Assembly: GCF_900142465.1 (NCBI RefSeq)
Contig: NZ_FRAX01000012.1
Location: 1 to 64,000 of the forward strand
Source of the DNA: Fibrobacter sp. UWH6
Lineage (GTDB): Bacteria > Fibrobacterota > Fibrobacteria > Fibrobacterales > Fibrobacteraceae
Length of the DNA stretch: 64,000 nt
Reading direction: 5' to 3'
The notes beneath the pieces are model-generated. The model saw only the letters and a program-made list of their open reading frames with translations, ran no database searches and was not told the DNA's origin. Each line of letters begins with the position of its first letter. The first letter of the stretch is position 1. Made by a program: the position numbers and the translations under genes. Of the stretch, positions 24,190-32,965 are shown one piece after another.

Positions 24190-25746
24190 ATGAAGAAAAT
24201 GTTTTTAGCCTCTTGCATCATGGCTGCAGCTGTCTTTGCTGCACCTGAAGCATCTGCACCCGCTGCAGCACCTGCTGCCGCTCCCGCCGCCGCAGCTCCC
24301 GCTGCCCAGCCTGCTGCCCCCGCTGCCGAAAAGGCCGCTCCTGCTGCTACCGAAGCAGCCGCTCCTGCCGCTGCTCCCGCTGCAGCTGAAGTAGCAGCCC
24401 CGGCCGCCGCTCCCGCTGCTCCCGCCGCCGAAAAGGCAGCACCTGCAGCCGAAGTCGCCGCCCCCGCCGAAGCAGCTCCTGCTGAAGCCGCTGCTGCCCC
24501 CGCTGAAGAAGTGAAGGCTGCCGAAGCCGCTGCCGAACAGGCACCCGCCGCCGAAGCCGCTGCCGCTGAAGCACCCGCAGCAGAAGCTGTTGCCGCAGAA
24601 GAAGCCAAGGCCGAAGAAGTAAAGGCCGCCGAAGCTCCTGCCGCAGAACCTGCCGTCGAAGCAGCACCTGCAGCCGAAGTTGCAGCCGCTCCCGCTGCTG
24701 AACAGGCTCAGCCCAAGAAGAAGAAGCGCAAAAAGAAAAAGATGATCGAAAACGCAGTGATGTCTGTTAACCAGATCAACTTCGACATCAACGCTGACTT
24801 CGAATTGGAAGCAGGCAAGGTATTCTGGTCTTCCGAAAACGACAAGTATAGCGACAACCTGGAAACCTGGAACGGAGAAGCTAACTTTGCAGTCCTCGCT
24901 GAAACCGAAGACTTCAAGGGCAAGATCGGCCTCGCATTCTACCCCGGCGACCTGAAGTCCTCCGACGACAACGTCGACAAGAAGGTCAAGAAGGAACAGA
25001 TCCGTAACAGCTCCGCAGAAACTGCAGCAGCCGACTACTTCTCCCTGGACGAAGCATGGGCAATGCAGGGCACCGACTACTTCACCTTCAAGGTGGGTCG
25101 TTGGGACAACACTGACAAGAGCGGTGACTACTTCGGTGGCTACATCGATGGTTACGTAAACGGCTTCCTCTCCACTCAGGCTTCCGAAAACCAGTTGCAG
25201 TTCGGCTTCACCCCGAGCGACAACATGGACCTGTACCTGTCTCTCATCAGCAAGTCTGAAAATCTGGACAGAGGCGACATCCGTGCTGCATTCAACTTCC
25301 ACGGCCTCGAAGGGCTTGAAAAGCTGAAGGTTCAGCTGGCTTACCGCAGCAACCTCTTCGACGCCATCTACGACGCCGATGCAGACATCAAGCACAACGT
25401 TTCCGCCAAGTTCAACCTGCCGGTTGTCTCCAACACCATGGACATCTTCGCTGAAGGCGCCCTCATGGACGTTTCCGACGACCTGGTTATCCCGGTTACC
25501 GGCGGTGTTACCTTCTACACCAAGGTTGTAGACCGCATCATCGTCGAAGCCGAATACATTGCTGACCGTAACGAACACAAGGAATTCGGTGTTAGCGACA
25601 AGCAGAAGCATGTGAAGGACGTTCTCGGTGCAATCTACCTGGAAAAGGCATTCACCGACCGCTTCAGCCTCTCTGCTGGTTTCCACAGCTACGGTTCTAC
25701 CAAGGACTACATGCTGTCTGGCAACCTGGTTGGCCGCATCAACTAA
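24190..25746 (+). CDS. outer-membrane beta-barrel protein with long Ala/Pro/Glu-rich arm
   Basis: 518 aa. The signal peptide MKKMFLASCIMAAAVFA is followed by about 170 residues of Ala/Pro/Glu repeats, then a lysine patch (QPKKKKRKKKKM), then a beta-barrel-like domain with alternating strands and aromatic belts (FKGKIGLAFYPGDL, FSLSAGFHSYG) ending in GNLVGRIN. The arm may cross the periplasm to the peptidoglycan as in proteins with Pro-rich spacers. The family of the barrel is not recognised, though it resembles porin-like proteins. AAAGGAG before ATG 24190 sets the start. Strong codon bias suggests high expression. Confidence 0.72.
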   Translation: MKKMFLASCIMAAAVFAAPEASAPAAAPAAAPAAAAPAAQPAAPAAEKAAPAATEAAAPAAAPAAAEVAAPAAAPAAPAAEKAAPAAEVAAPAEAAPAEAAAAPAEEVKAAEAAAEQAPAAEAAAAEAPAAEAVAAEEAKAEEVKAAEAPAAEPAVEAAPAAEVAAAPAAEQAQPKKKKRKKKKMIENAVMSVNQINFDINADFELEAGKVFWSSENDKYSDNLETWNGEANFAVLAETEDFKGKIGLAFYPGDLKSSDDNVDKKVKKEQIRNSSAETAAADYFSLDEAWAMQGTDYFTFKVGRWDNTDKSGDYFGGYIDGYVNGFLSTQASENQLQFGFTPSDNMDLYLSLISKSENLDRGDIRAAFNFHGLEGLEKLKVQLAYRSNLFDAIYDADADIKHNVSAKFNLPVVSNTMDIFAEGALMDVSDDLVIPVTGGVTFYTKVVDRIIVEAEYIADRNEHKEFGVSDKQKHVKDVLGAIYLEKAFTDRFSLSAGFHSYGSTKDYMLSGNLVGRIN

Positions 25747-25767
25747 TCACATTAGAGAATTTCTCTG

Positions 25768-25802
25768 AAAAAGTGTCTGGTTTAACGCCAGGCACTTTTT
25801 TT
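25768..25802 (+). terminator. terminator of the barrel protein gene
   Basis: Stem AAGTGTCTGG / CCAGGCACTT with one mismatch, loop TTTAACG, then T run. Confidence 0.88.
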
Positions 25803-25844
25803 ATTCCCAAGGTTAAACGTTCCTTCCCACATATAAACCCAAAC

Positions 25845-25872
25845 AAAAAAACGCCCGGCTTAAGCCGAGCGC
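25845..25872 (-). terminator. terminator of small gene 25897-26094
   Basis: On the minus strand CGCTCGGCTTAAGCCGGGCG followed by seven T residues. Confidence 0.7.
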
Positions 25873-25896
25873 TCGCAAAAAAAATTTGACTTTAAA

Positions 25897-26094
25897 TTAG
25901 AGACCCTTGCGATCCAGATCCATCATGAGAGACTGGAGGGAATCTTCGACGCTGGTGCGGAAGTCAGCAACACCCAGGCTGCAGCTAGCAACAACTTCGC
26001 TACCCTTGGCAATGCGAATGATAGTGAAACCACCTTCATTAGAAAAAGAAACAGACAGACCCTTATTCAGTGCCTTTTCCAGCAAATCACGCAT
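25897..26094 (-). CDS. small conserved-looking hypothetical protein
   Basis: 65 aa, soluble, MRDLLEKALNKGLSVSFSNE at the start and SLMMDLDRKGL at the end; an alpha-beta pattern. AAGGAG lies 7 nt before the ATG and a terminator follows, so it looks like a real monocistronic gene. Function unknown. Confidence 0.65.
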   Translation of the reverse strand: MRDLLEKALNKGLSVSFSNEGGFTIIRIAKGSEVVASCSLGVADFRTSVEDSLQSLMMDLDRKGL

Positions 26095-26218
26095 TAGAAA
26101 CTCCTTTTTTGAGGATTGATAAAACTTATAGCCCTAAATTAGGCTTTTTCGTTTGGAAAAACAACCCTTTTTTACAGAATTTGAGCAAAAAAAAGGCATT
26201 TTTTAGACCAAGCAAGTC

Positions 26219-26227
26219 TATATTTTG
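26219..26227 (+). promoter_or_regulatory. -10-like element, probably leaderless start of 26232
   Basis: TATATTTTG with first T 13 nt before ATG 26232. No SD and no clear -35. Confidence 0.45.
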
Positions 26228-26231
26228 ACAC

Positions 26232-27053
26232 ATGTTCGATTTTCACCTCCATTTGTCACGACTCCCCCACTCCGCCGATGTGGCCAAAGCCCTCTTACAA
26301 GCCGATTGCGGATTCAACAACGTGGCTTGCGAGCCCTGGGAATGGGAAAAATCGATGGAACTGATGAAAATCACTGACGTTCAGCACGCCCAGTCCGCAA
26401 CGAAATGGACACAAGCCTTCGGTGTACACCCCATGGCCGCCGCCCAAGTGAGCGAATCAGAAATGAACCGCCTAGAACAGATTCTCCGTAGCGGCGATTA
26501 TGCCGTTGGCGAATGCGGGCTAGACAAGCGTTTTGAAGGATATGAGTCCGCAGGAGTTCAAGAGCTAATTTTTAAAAGACAGGTAAAGTGGGCGCAGGAA
26601 CTAAACCGCCCCATTCAGGTTCACTGCGTCGGAGATTACAGCAGGATATTGAAAATGATCGCAGACGTGGAATGCTGTCAACGGGAAACCGCCCCGGTCC
26701 CTCAGGTCATTTTCCACCGCTTCGGCGGGGACGCTGGCATTATCAAGGCGACACTGCAACAGCTGGGTACACGGGCCCTCTTTTCGCTGCACGCCGACTC
26801 CTTCCGCAAAAAATCAACGGCAGCCGCAATGGGTCTAATCCCTCGGGAACAAGTCCGCTTTGAAACCGACGCCGACGAAAGTTTCTCACCGAACGACGCA
26901 AACACTCCAAACGGCGCAGACGTGCCACCCCGAAATGGCACAGACACCCCCAAAGGCGAATCAGCGTCGGATTGTTCCACCTCAGCCGCCGTTGCCTCCC
27001 GAATTCAGGAGTGCTTGGAGCGAATTCATGGGCAGTTTTCGCAGGTTTACTAA
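26232..27053 (+). CDS. TatD-family metal-dependent hydrolase, divergent
   Basis: 273 aa. The N-terminal metal motif FDFHLHLSRL (HxH), the GVHPMAAAQ segment, VGECGLDKRF (metal Glu), PIQVHCVGD, FHRFGGD and FETDADESF follow the TatD order, so the TIM-barrel metal centre is present. The sequence between the last metal Asp (DADESF) and the C-terminus holds a low-complexity insert rich in Asn, Thr and Pro (NDANTPNGADVPPRNG). TatD enzymes are DNases or deacylases. The stop codon lies inside an inverted repeat. A more typical TatD is at 40427-41317. Confidence 0.78.
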   Translation: MFDFHLHLSRLPHSADVAKALLQADCGFNNVACEPWEWEKSMELMKITDVQHAQSATKWTQAFGVHPMAAAQVSESEMNRLEQILRSGDYAVGECGLDKRFEGYESAGVQELIFKRQVKWAQELNRPIQVHCVGDYSRILKMIADVECCQRETAPVPQVIFHRFGGDAGIIKATLQQLGTRALFSLHADSFRKKSTAAAMGLIPREQVRFETDADESFSPNDANTPNGADVPPRNGTDTPKGESASDCSTSAAVASRIQECLERIHGQFSQVY

Positions 27054-27258
27054 CCAAACGGGTGCCAAATGGCCAATTAGGCAGTAAAATTTTAATTTGT
27101 ATGTATCTTTTTTATGGGTAGCGAGTCTTGATTACGGACCAAACTCCTTTAAAATAGAGATTTAGTTAGTAAAATAAAACACAAATTATCCCGGAACGGA
27201 TTTTTTTTATGAAAAACTACTAACCAATTACACCAAAAAACGGAGTTTGGTTAGTAAA
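27046..27258. repeat. 213-bp element bounded by perfect 14-bp inverted repeats (MITE-like)
   Basis: TTTACTAACCAAAC at 27046-27059 and its exact reverse complement at 27245-27258. Two imperfect internal copies lie near 27162 (TTTAGTTAGTAAA) and 27218 (CTACTAACCAAT). It is AT-rich, has no ORF and sits between the convergent tatD-like and mfd genes. Part of the left end is the tatD-like stop codon. Confidence 0.6.
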
Positions 27259-27286
27259 AATCGCAATTTCGGGGGCTCTCACGCCG

Positions 27287-30200
27287 TTAAACCGAAATTT
27301 TATCAAAAGCCTTGAACTGCTTCAAGGCGTTTTCCGCCAGTTCCGACGCCTTGCCGCGGCCAAGTTCAATCACCACCTGCAAGGGTGAACCGCCCATAAT
27401 GCGCATGGGGAACAACGCGTTGGCGTACATCTCGCTCAACACGCGGGGGCCAACCGGGGGCGATTCCACGAAGGTGGCCGCAAGCAGCCCCTTCTTCTGT
27501 TGCAAGCCCTGGATCTTCAGGCGGCCCGCATGCAGGCCAATTTCAGACACAAGCAAAAGCATCTTGGCCGCTTCGGGAACAGGGCCAAAACGGTCGTTCA
27601 GTTCCTGGCCAATGGCTTCCAGATCGCTGGGCTTTGCCGCACGGGAAATCCTCTGGTACAGCGAAATTCGGGTAAGGCCATCCTGAATGTAATCTTCGGG
27701 CAGGTAGGCGTCCACACCCAATTCCACGCGAGTCTGGATGGGCTTTTCCAGCGGACCGCCGCGGAGCATTTCTACCGCTTCCTTCACCAGGCGCACATAA
27801 GTTTCAAAGCCAACTTCGGCAATAAAGCCGTGCTGTTCCTGGCCTAGCAAGTTGCCCGCACCGCGGATTTCAAGGTCGCGCATAGCCAGCTGGTAGCCGC
27901 TGCCCAAGTCCGTAAACTGTTCCAGAGCCTTCAGGCGGCGCATGGATTCCGGAGAAATTTCATGTTTGGCGGGAATCACCAGCAAGGCCTTTGCAAGAAC
28001 GCTACTGCGGCCCACTCGCCCACGCATCTGGTACAGCTGACTGATGCCAAAATGATGGGCGTTCATAATGATAATCGTATTGGCGTTAGGAACGTCCAGG
28101 CCCGACTCGATAATGCTTGTGCTTACGAGAACGTCAAACTTTCGAGACAGGAACGCGTCCATGGAATTTTCCAGATCGCGATCGTCCATCTGACCGTGAG
28201 CCACACCGATTACCGCATTAGGAACCAGTTCCTGAATTTCGTCGGCCAAATCGTAAATGTTCTGCACGCGGTCATTCACGATAAACACCTGACCGCCACG
28301 GGCTAGTTCGTCTACAATGGCGTTCTTGATGACTTCATCGTCACGCTTCAGCAACTTGGTTTCAACAGGCAGGCGATTTACCGGCGGCGTATTGATCAAG
28401 GAAATATCGCGGACGCCGGTCATGCTCAAATGCAGGGAACGGGGAATGGGCGTGGCACTCATGCTCAAGGTGTCCACCGCCAGACGCATCTCGCGGAGTT
28501 TTTCCTTCTGCTTTACGCCAAACTTCTGTTCTTCGTCAATAATCAAAAGTCCCAAGTCGTGGAACTGATTCTTTTCAGAAAGCAAGGCGTGAGTTCCGAT
28601 CAGAACATCCACCTTCCCTTCGGCCACCTGCTTGAAAATTTCCTTCTTTTCCTTGGTGGTCTTGTAGCGGTTCACCAGGGCGATGTTGGCGCCGAAACCC
28701 GCAAAACGATCCATGAAATTTTCATAATGCTGGGCCGCCAAAATGGTGGTGGGAACAAGAACGGCAACCTGCTTCTTGCTGGCGATACTCTTGCAGGCGG
28801 CGCGCATGGCCACCTCAGTTTTTCCAAAGCCAACGTCACCGCAAATCAGGCGGTCCATAGGCTTATGGCTTTCCATATCCCTCTTGATATCGGCGGTTGC
28901 CTTCACCTGGTCGGGTGTGGGATCGTATTCAAAGGCGTCTTCAAATTCACGCTGCAGACTATCATCAGGCGGGAACTCAAAACCATCGATCAGTTCGCGC
29001 TTGGCGTAAAGTTCCACCAGTTCGCGGGCAATCTGGATGACCTTCTGCTTGACACGCTTCTTGACATTTTCCCAGCTCTTGCCGCCCAGCTTATCTAGCT
29101 TCGGTTCGTTTTCGCCGTTATCGAGACGTTCAATTTTTTGAAGGTCCGCCACAGGGAATTTCAGCTTGTCGCCGCCGGCATATTCCAGCAAGGCGCAGTC
29201 CACCATGCCGCCGTTCACTTCTACACGGACAAGGCCCAAATAACGGCCAACCCCATGATCTTCGTGGGCTACGAAATCCCCGCGGTTCAGGGATTCCACC
29301 ATTAACGCACCCGAAACAGAGCCAGCGATTTTCCTTTTGCGGACCTTATTGGAATGACGATTGAAAATTCGAGTTTCCGTCAAGAAGGCGACCTTGTCTT
29401 CTTCAAGCCAGAAACCTTCGGTCATATTGCCCAGGATATATTCTTCGATGGGGTAATTGCCAAAAACAAGACGCAAACGGTTTAGGCCCCCCTGGGTGGG
29501 GGCCACAACATAAACGGTGCCGCCCGCCGCAGTGAATTCCTCAATTTCACGTTCCACCAGTTCGGTTCCGTGAGATGAAAAATCCTGAGGCTTACAATGA
29601 AGATCGAACCAGTTGCCGTCATCCACCTTGACGCGGGTCATGTCCATGGAGGCGCGCCCCACAAAGCCGCGGGAAAGTTCGCCGATCTTGTAAATCAAAT
29701 CGCTGGGAGCGCAGGCTTCTTCATCCACCAGACGCACTTCATGGTAGGCTGCCTCGTAAGCATAATAAGTCTTGGATGCCTGTTCCGAAAGCAGGGAAAG
29801 TTCCTCGAAAACCAGGGAGGCTCCCGGCAAGTAATCCAGCAGACTTCTTTCCAGACGTTCATAGCGACCGCGGTGCCACCAGAGCCCTTCCTGTTCGCCA
29901 TTATAGCGAGACAGTTCCTTTTCGGGAATGGTAAATTCTCCCATGGGGTACAGCTGAACCTGCTTCATCTGCTCCACGGAACGCTGGCTGAAAATGTCGA
30001 AACTTCGTATGGATTCAATCTCGTCGCCAAAGAATTCAATTCGGATCGGGTGCGGGTAAAGCAGGCAGTTTACGTCAACGATACAACCGCGAACCGAGAA
30101 CTCCCCAACCCCGCTAACCACAGGCTGTTCCACAAAACCGTGGTCCATGAACCAGGGGCGAAGCGTAGACGGTTCAAGAACGTCACCCACCTTCAAATTC

Positions 30201-30634
30201 AGGCAGTTCTTCATCACGGCACCCGGACTGGGCAGGCGCATGATAAAGGAATCCAGGGGGCAAACCGTAATAAAGGGCGCCTCCCCATGATTGGAATTGT
30301 ACTTATCTACGTCTCGAAAAAACTTTAGACGTTCTTCTAGGACACCCTCAAAAGGAACCTTCTTTTCGTAAGGCTTCAGGCCCACCGAAGGGAAGAATCG
30401 CACGAACTGCTCCCCCACCAGGCTTTCCAGATTTTCAACCCATGCCTCGGCACTTCGGTAATCCCTAGCCACCACAATAATGGGCTCCGGATTCTTCAAG
30501 TAACGAGTCGCCACCATCATGGCCGCAAGCGGAATCGTCGCTCCGTTTACGTGGATGGCCTCTCCCTTGACCTTGTGAAAAACGTTAAGGGTTTGCGAGT
30601 GGGCGAAGGTTAAAAATTCTGATAAGGATTCCAT
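27287..30634 (-). CDS. mfd: transcription-repair coupling factor
   Basis: 1115 aa; removes RNA polymerase stalled at DNA lesions and recruits UvrA. Order: UvrB-like N-terminal module, RNA polymerase interaction domain (GDFVAHEDHGVGRYLG), superfamily II translocase with GDVGFGKTEVAMRAA (Walker A) and IDEEQKFGVKQKEKL (DEEQ box), the SATPIPR motif, the helicase C domain with MRGRVGRS, then the C-terminal domain. Start ATG 30634 (MESLSEFL) is chosen since the longer frame enters the preceding MATE gene. TATCTTTA lies 17 nt before it and no SD is seen. It lies 29 nt downstream of the MATE gene. Confidence 0.95.
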   Translation of the reverse strand: MESLSEFLTFAHSQTLNVFHKVKGEAIHVNGATIPLAAMMVATRYLKNPEPIIVVARDYRSAEAWVENLESLVGEQFVRFFPSVGLKPYEKKVPFEGVLEERLKFFRDVDKYNSNHGEAPFITVCPLDSFIMRLPSPGAVMKNCLNLKVGDVLEPSTLRPWFMDHGFVEQPVVSGVGEFSVRGCIVDVNCLLYPHPIRIEFFGDEIESIRSFDIFSQRSVEQMKQVQLYPMGEFTIPEKELSRYNGEQEGLWWHRGRYERLERSLLDYLPGASLVFEELSLLSEQASKTYYAYEAAYHEVRLVDEEACAPSDLIYKIGELSRGFVGRASMDMTRVKVDDGNWFDLHCKPQDFSSHGTELVEREIEEFTAAGGTVYVVAPTQGGLNRLRLVFGNYPIEEYILGNMTEGFWLEEDKVAFLTETRIFNRHSNKVRKRKIAGSVSGALMVESLNRGDFVAHEDHGVGRYLGLVRVEVNGGMVDCALLEYAGGDKLKFPVADLQKIERLDNGENEPKLDKLGGKSWENVKKRVKQKVIQIARELVELYAKRELIDGFEFPPDDSLQREFEDAFEYDPTPDQVKATADIKRDMESHKPMDRLICGDVGFGKTEVAMRAACKSIASKKQVAVLVPTTILAAQHYENFMDRFAGFGANIALVNRYKTTKEKKEIFKQVAEGKVDVLIGTHALLSEKNQFHDLGLLIIDEEQKFGVKQKEKLREMRLAVDTLSMSATPIPRSLHLSMTGVRDISLINTPPVNRLPVETKLLKRDDEVIKNAIVDELARGGQVFIVNDRVQNIYDLADEIQELVPNAVIGVAHGQMDDRDLENSMDAFLSRKFDVLVSTSIIESGLDVPNANTIIIMNAHHFGISQLYQMRGRVGRSSVLAKALLVIPAKHEISPESMRRLKALEQFTDLGSGYQLAMRDLEIRGAGNLLGQEQHGFIAEVGFETYVRLVKEAVEMLRGGPLEKPIQTRVELGVDAYLPEDYIQDGLTRISLYQRISRAAKPSDLEAIGQELNDRFGPVPEAAKMLLLVSEIGLHAGRLKIQGLQQKKGLLAATFVESPPVGPRVLSEMYANALFPMRIMGGSPLQVVIELGRGKASELAENALKQFKAFDKISV

Positions 30635-30663
30635 AATTCGGTGTAAAGATAGCTTTTTTAGCT

Positions 30664-31998
30664 TTACACCACAGCCTTGGATTTCCAACGGCCGCTACGC
30701 CAGCGCCAAATGTTTGCAATGGAACGGTAGAATTCATCGCAGGCAATGCCGAGCCATAAACCCACCAGCCCAAGGTCCAGAACAAAAGCCAGGAACAGTG
30801 CAGTCGGAGCCGCCAGGACCCACATCATGCCGCCTCCCACAATGGCCGGGAACTTGGAATCGCCCGAAGCCCGTAAGGACGTGGTCACAATAAAGTTCAC
30901 CGCCTTGAAAGGCTGCACCGCCACATCGCACCAAAGGCAAAGGCATCCAAGCTTAATGACGTCGGGATTATCCGTAAAGAATCCGATGAGATGCTCCCCC
31001 ATCAGGGCCATGCAAATGGACAGCACCAGACCGCTGACCACGCCAATGGCAAGGGTCTGATAGACCCTCTTGTTGGCCTTTTCAAAATCGTGGGCCCCCA
31101 CCAGATGGGCTACCAGAATCTGGTTTCCATGACCAAGGCCAATTCCAAGAATCACAGAAAGTGCGGCAAAGTTACCTGCGAAAACGCGGGCGGTCATGGC
31201 AGTCGTTCCCACATACACAACCATGGCGGTAATAAAAACCTGGAACAGCTGAAAGCTGATGGGTTCCGCAGCGGCAGGCAATCCAATTCGGATCCAGTCC
31301 GGCAAAATGGCGCGGGAACGTTTCAGGTCGCGACGGTGAGTCTGATGTTCCACCTTATACCGCAAAACGCACCACAAGATTCCAGAAGAAATCAACCAGG
31401 AAAGCGCGGTGGCCAGGGCGACGCCATACACGCCCATCTTCGGCAAGCCAAAGCAGCCTTCCAAAAAGACATAGTTCATGGCCGCATTGGAAATAATGGT
31501 CACTAAATTGCCTAGCAAATTCCAAATTGTCAACCCGTGGGTAGCAATAAGGGCCGTCAACGTCGACTGCGCAGACCTGAAGGCAAAACCAAAAGCGACG
31601 ACGGACAAGAACTGCTTTGCAAATTGAGCAGGCTCCGCATCCAACCCCATCCACTTGGGAATGTACCCCGAAATGGGCCAAATGATCAAGCTGAGGGCAA
31701 ATCCAAGAATCAGACTGCCCACCAACACCATGGACTGCGTCGAACGGGCGTGACTTTTCTGATTGGCCCCGATAAACTGCGATGCGATACTGGCACCGGA
31801 TTGGGCCAGGGCATTGAGGGCCGTAAAAAGGGCGGCAAGAACAGGCATCATGGCGCCGACCCCAGCCGCAGCCGTTTCCGACGTTCGGGAAAGGAACCAG
31901 CTATCCATCAGGGGCTGGAGCATCCCAATGGCAAAAGTCAAAATGAGAGGCCACGAGAGGCTTATAAGGGAACGATCCTTGACTTCAACCTTTTTCAT
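30664..31998 (-). CDS. MATE-family efflux transporter
   Basis: 444 aa inner-membrane protein with about twelve hydrophobic segments. The typical MATE features are present in both halves: LSWPLILTFAIGMLQPLMDSWFLSR near the N-terminus, and AAEPISFQLFQVFITAMVVYVG opening the second half. Exports drugs or metabolites with Na+ or H+. ATG 31998 (MKKVEVKDRS) is preferred: TAAAAT lies exactly 13 nt upstream and there is no SD, so the mRNA may be leaderless. Divergent from lexA. The mfd gene follows closely, so they may share a transcript. Confidence 0.88.
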   Translation of the reverse strand: MKKVEVKDRSLISLSWPLILTFAIGMLQPLMDSWFLSRTSETAAAGVGAMMPVLAALFTALNALAQSGASIASQFIGANQKSHARSTQSMVLVGSLILGFALSLIIWPISGYIPKWMGLDAEPAQFAKQFLSVVAFGFAFRSAQSTLTALIATHGLTIWNLLGNLVTIISNAAMNYVFLEGCFGLPKMGVYGVALATALSWLISSGILWCVLRYKVEHQTHRRDLKRSRAILPDWIRIGLPAAAEPISFQLFQVFITAMVVYVGTTAMTARVFAGNFAALSVILGIGLGHGNQILVAHLVGAHDFEKANKRVYQTLAIGVVSGLVLSICMALMGEHLIGFFTDNPDVIKLGCLCLWCDVAVQPFKAVNFIVTTSLRASGDSKFPAIVGGGMMWVLAAPTALFLAFVLDLGLVGLWLGIACDEFYRSIANIWRWRSGRWKSKAVV

Positions 31999-32005
31999 GG
32001 CGCGG

Positions 32006-32011
32006 ATTTTA
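32006..32011 (-). promoter_or_regulatory. -10 element of the MATE gene, probably leaderless
   Basis: TAAAAT on the minus strand with first T 13 nt before ATG 31998. Confidence 0.5.
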
Positions 32012-32093
32012 GAAATAAAGACGGCCAAAAACTAGATGGACCTCAAAATAAATTGGTTCTACCAGTATACAGGAAAAAAACTCACTTTTGTGC

Positions 32094-32134
32094 AGTGTTC
32101 ATATTGACAATTATCCATTTGAACACTATATTTA
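32094..32134 (+). promoter_or_regulatory. lexA promoter with inverted-repeat operator
   Basis: TTGACA (32104-32109), 17 nt, TATATT (32127-32132). A perfect 8-bp inverted repeat AGTGTTCA (32094-32101) / TGAACACT (32120-32127) flanks the -35 with an 18-nt gap and touches the -10: a good autoregulatory operator. Just upstream (around 32085-32093) TTGTGCA resembles a half of the LexA box I recall for F. succinogenes, but I could not verify that. Confidence 0.6.
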
Positions 32135-32164
32135 TAAATGTAAAGTTCAAAAGCGAGGTTTATA

Positions 32165-32839
32165 ATGGAAATGAACGATTCTATGCAGGGTAACGAAAGT
32201 TCCCGCAAGGAACTGACTTCCCGTCAGGAAGAAATCCTGGAATACATCAAGAAGTACTCCAAGGAAAACAAGATGCCGCCCACCGTGCGAGAAATCGGCA
32301 ACCATTTTGAAATTTCTTCTACCAATGGCGTGCGTTCCATTCTCGCAGCCCTCATCAAGAAGGGTTACATCAGCCGTTCTCCCCGCCTGAGCCGCGGTAT
32401 CGAAATCATCGGTTCCAACGATGACGAAAATAAGGAACTGGCACCCAGCAACACCATCGAAATTCCTATCGTGGGTCGAGTTGCAGCAGGTACCCCCATT
32501 CTCGCAGTGCAGAACCTGGAAGGTACTGTTACCATCGACCGCGATTTTCTAGCTTGCCGTACCGACGTCTTTGCACTCCGCGTCAAGGGCGATTCCATGA
32601 TCAACGCAGGAATCTTTGATGGCGATTTGATCTTTGCACGTCAGCAGAAAACCGCAGACCGCGGCGAAATCATCGTAGCCCAGGTCGATAACGAAGCTAC
32701 CGTCAAATATTACCACCCCAACGCAGACCACGTCGAGCTGCGCCCTGCAAACCCCAGCTACCGTCCCATCATCGTAAAGAAAGACAAGGACTTTGCCATT
32801 GCAGGCCGCGTCATCGGCGTTATGCGCAAGATTAGCTAA
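32165..32839 (+). CDS. lexA: LexA repressor
   Basis: 224 aa; represses SOS genes and self-cleaves when RecA is activated. The N-terminal winged helix [28 protein letters not shown] is followed by [22 protein letters not shown]. The cleavage site is Ala108-Gly109 in GRVAAGTPI. The catalytic Ser144 is in [10 protein letters not shown] and Lys181 in ATVKYYH. The start [10 protein letters not shown] has GCGAGG upstream. Unusual is a short polar extension before the HTH. Confidence 0.95.
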   Translation: MEMNDSMQGNESSRKELTSRQEEILEYIKKYSKENKMPPTVREIGNHFEISSTNGVRSILAALIKKGYISRSPRLSRGIEIIGSNDDENKELAPSNTIEIPIVGRVAAGTPILAVQNLEGTVTIDRDFLACRTDVFALRVKGDSMINAGIFDGDLIFARQQKTADRGEIIVAQVDNEATVKYYHPNADHVELRPANPSYRPIIVKKDKDFAIAGRVIGVMRKIS

Positions 32840-32876
32840 CCTGCGATTTTTCAAACTCGCTTGCATTTATACAAAA

Positions 32877-32904
32877 AAAGGCGGACAAAAGTCCGTCTTT
32901 TTTT
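32877..32904 (+). terminator. terminator of lexA
   Basis: Stem GCGGAC/GTCCGT with loop AAAA and a seven-T run. Confidence 0.85.
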
Positions 32905-32927
32905 ATACCCACACTTTTATAGCCATA

Positions 32928-32956
32928 AAGAAAGAACCACCGACGAAAGCCGGTGG
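32928..32956 (-). terminator. terminator of the zinc-ribbon gene 32966-33982
   Basis: On the minus strand CCACCG / CGGTGG (loop GCTTTCGT) is followed by a TTCTTTCTTT tract. Confidence 0.6.
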
Positions 32957-32965
32957 ATTCATTCA

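Noticed and set aside
24205-25686. 493-residue ORF rich in Gly and Cys opposite the barrel protein
   Set aside because: Translation of the reverse complement of Ala/Pro codons gives Gly/Cys/Ser runs; not a gene.
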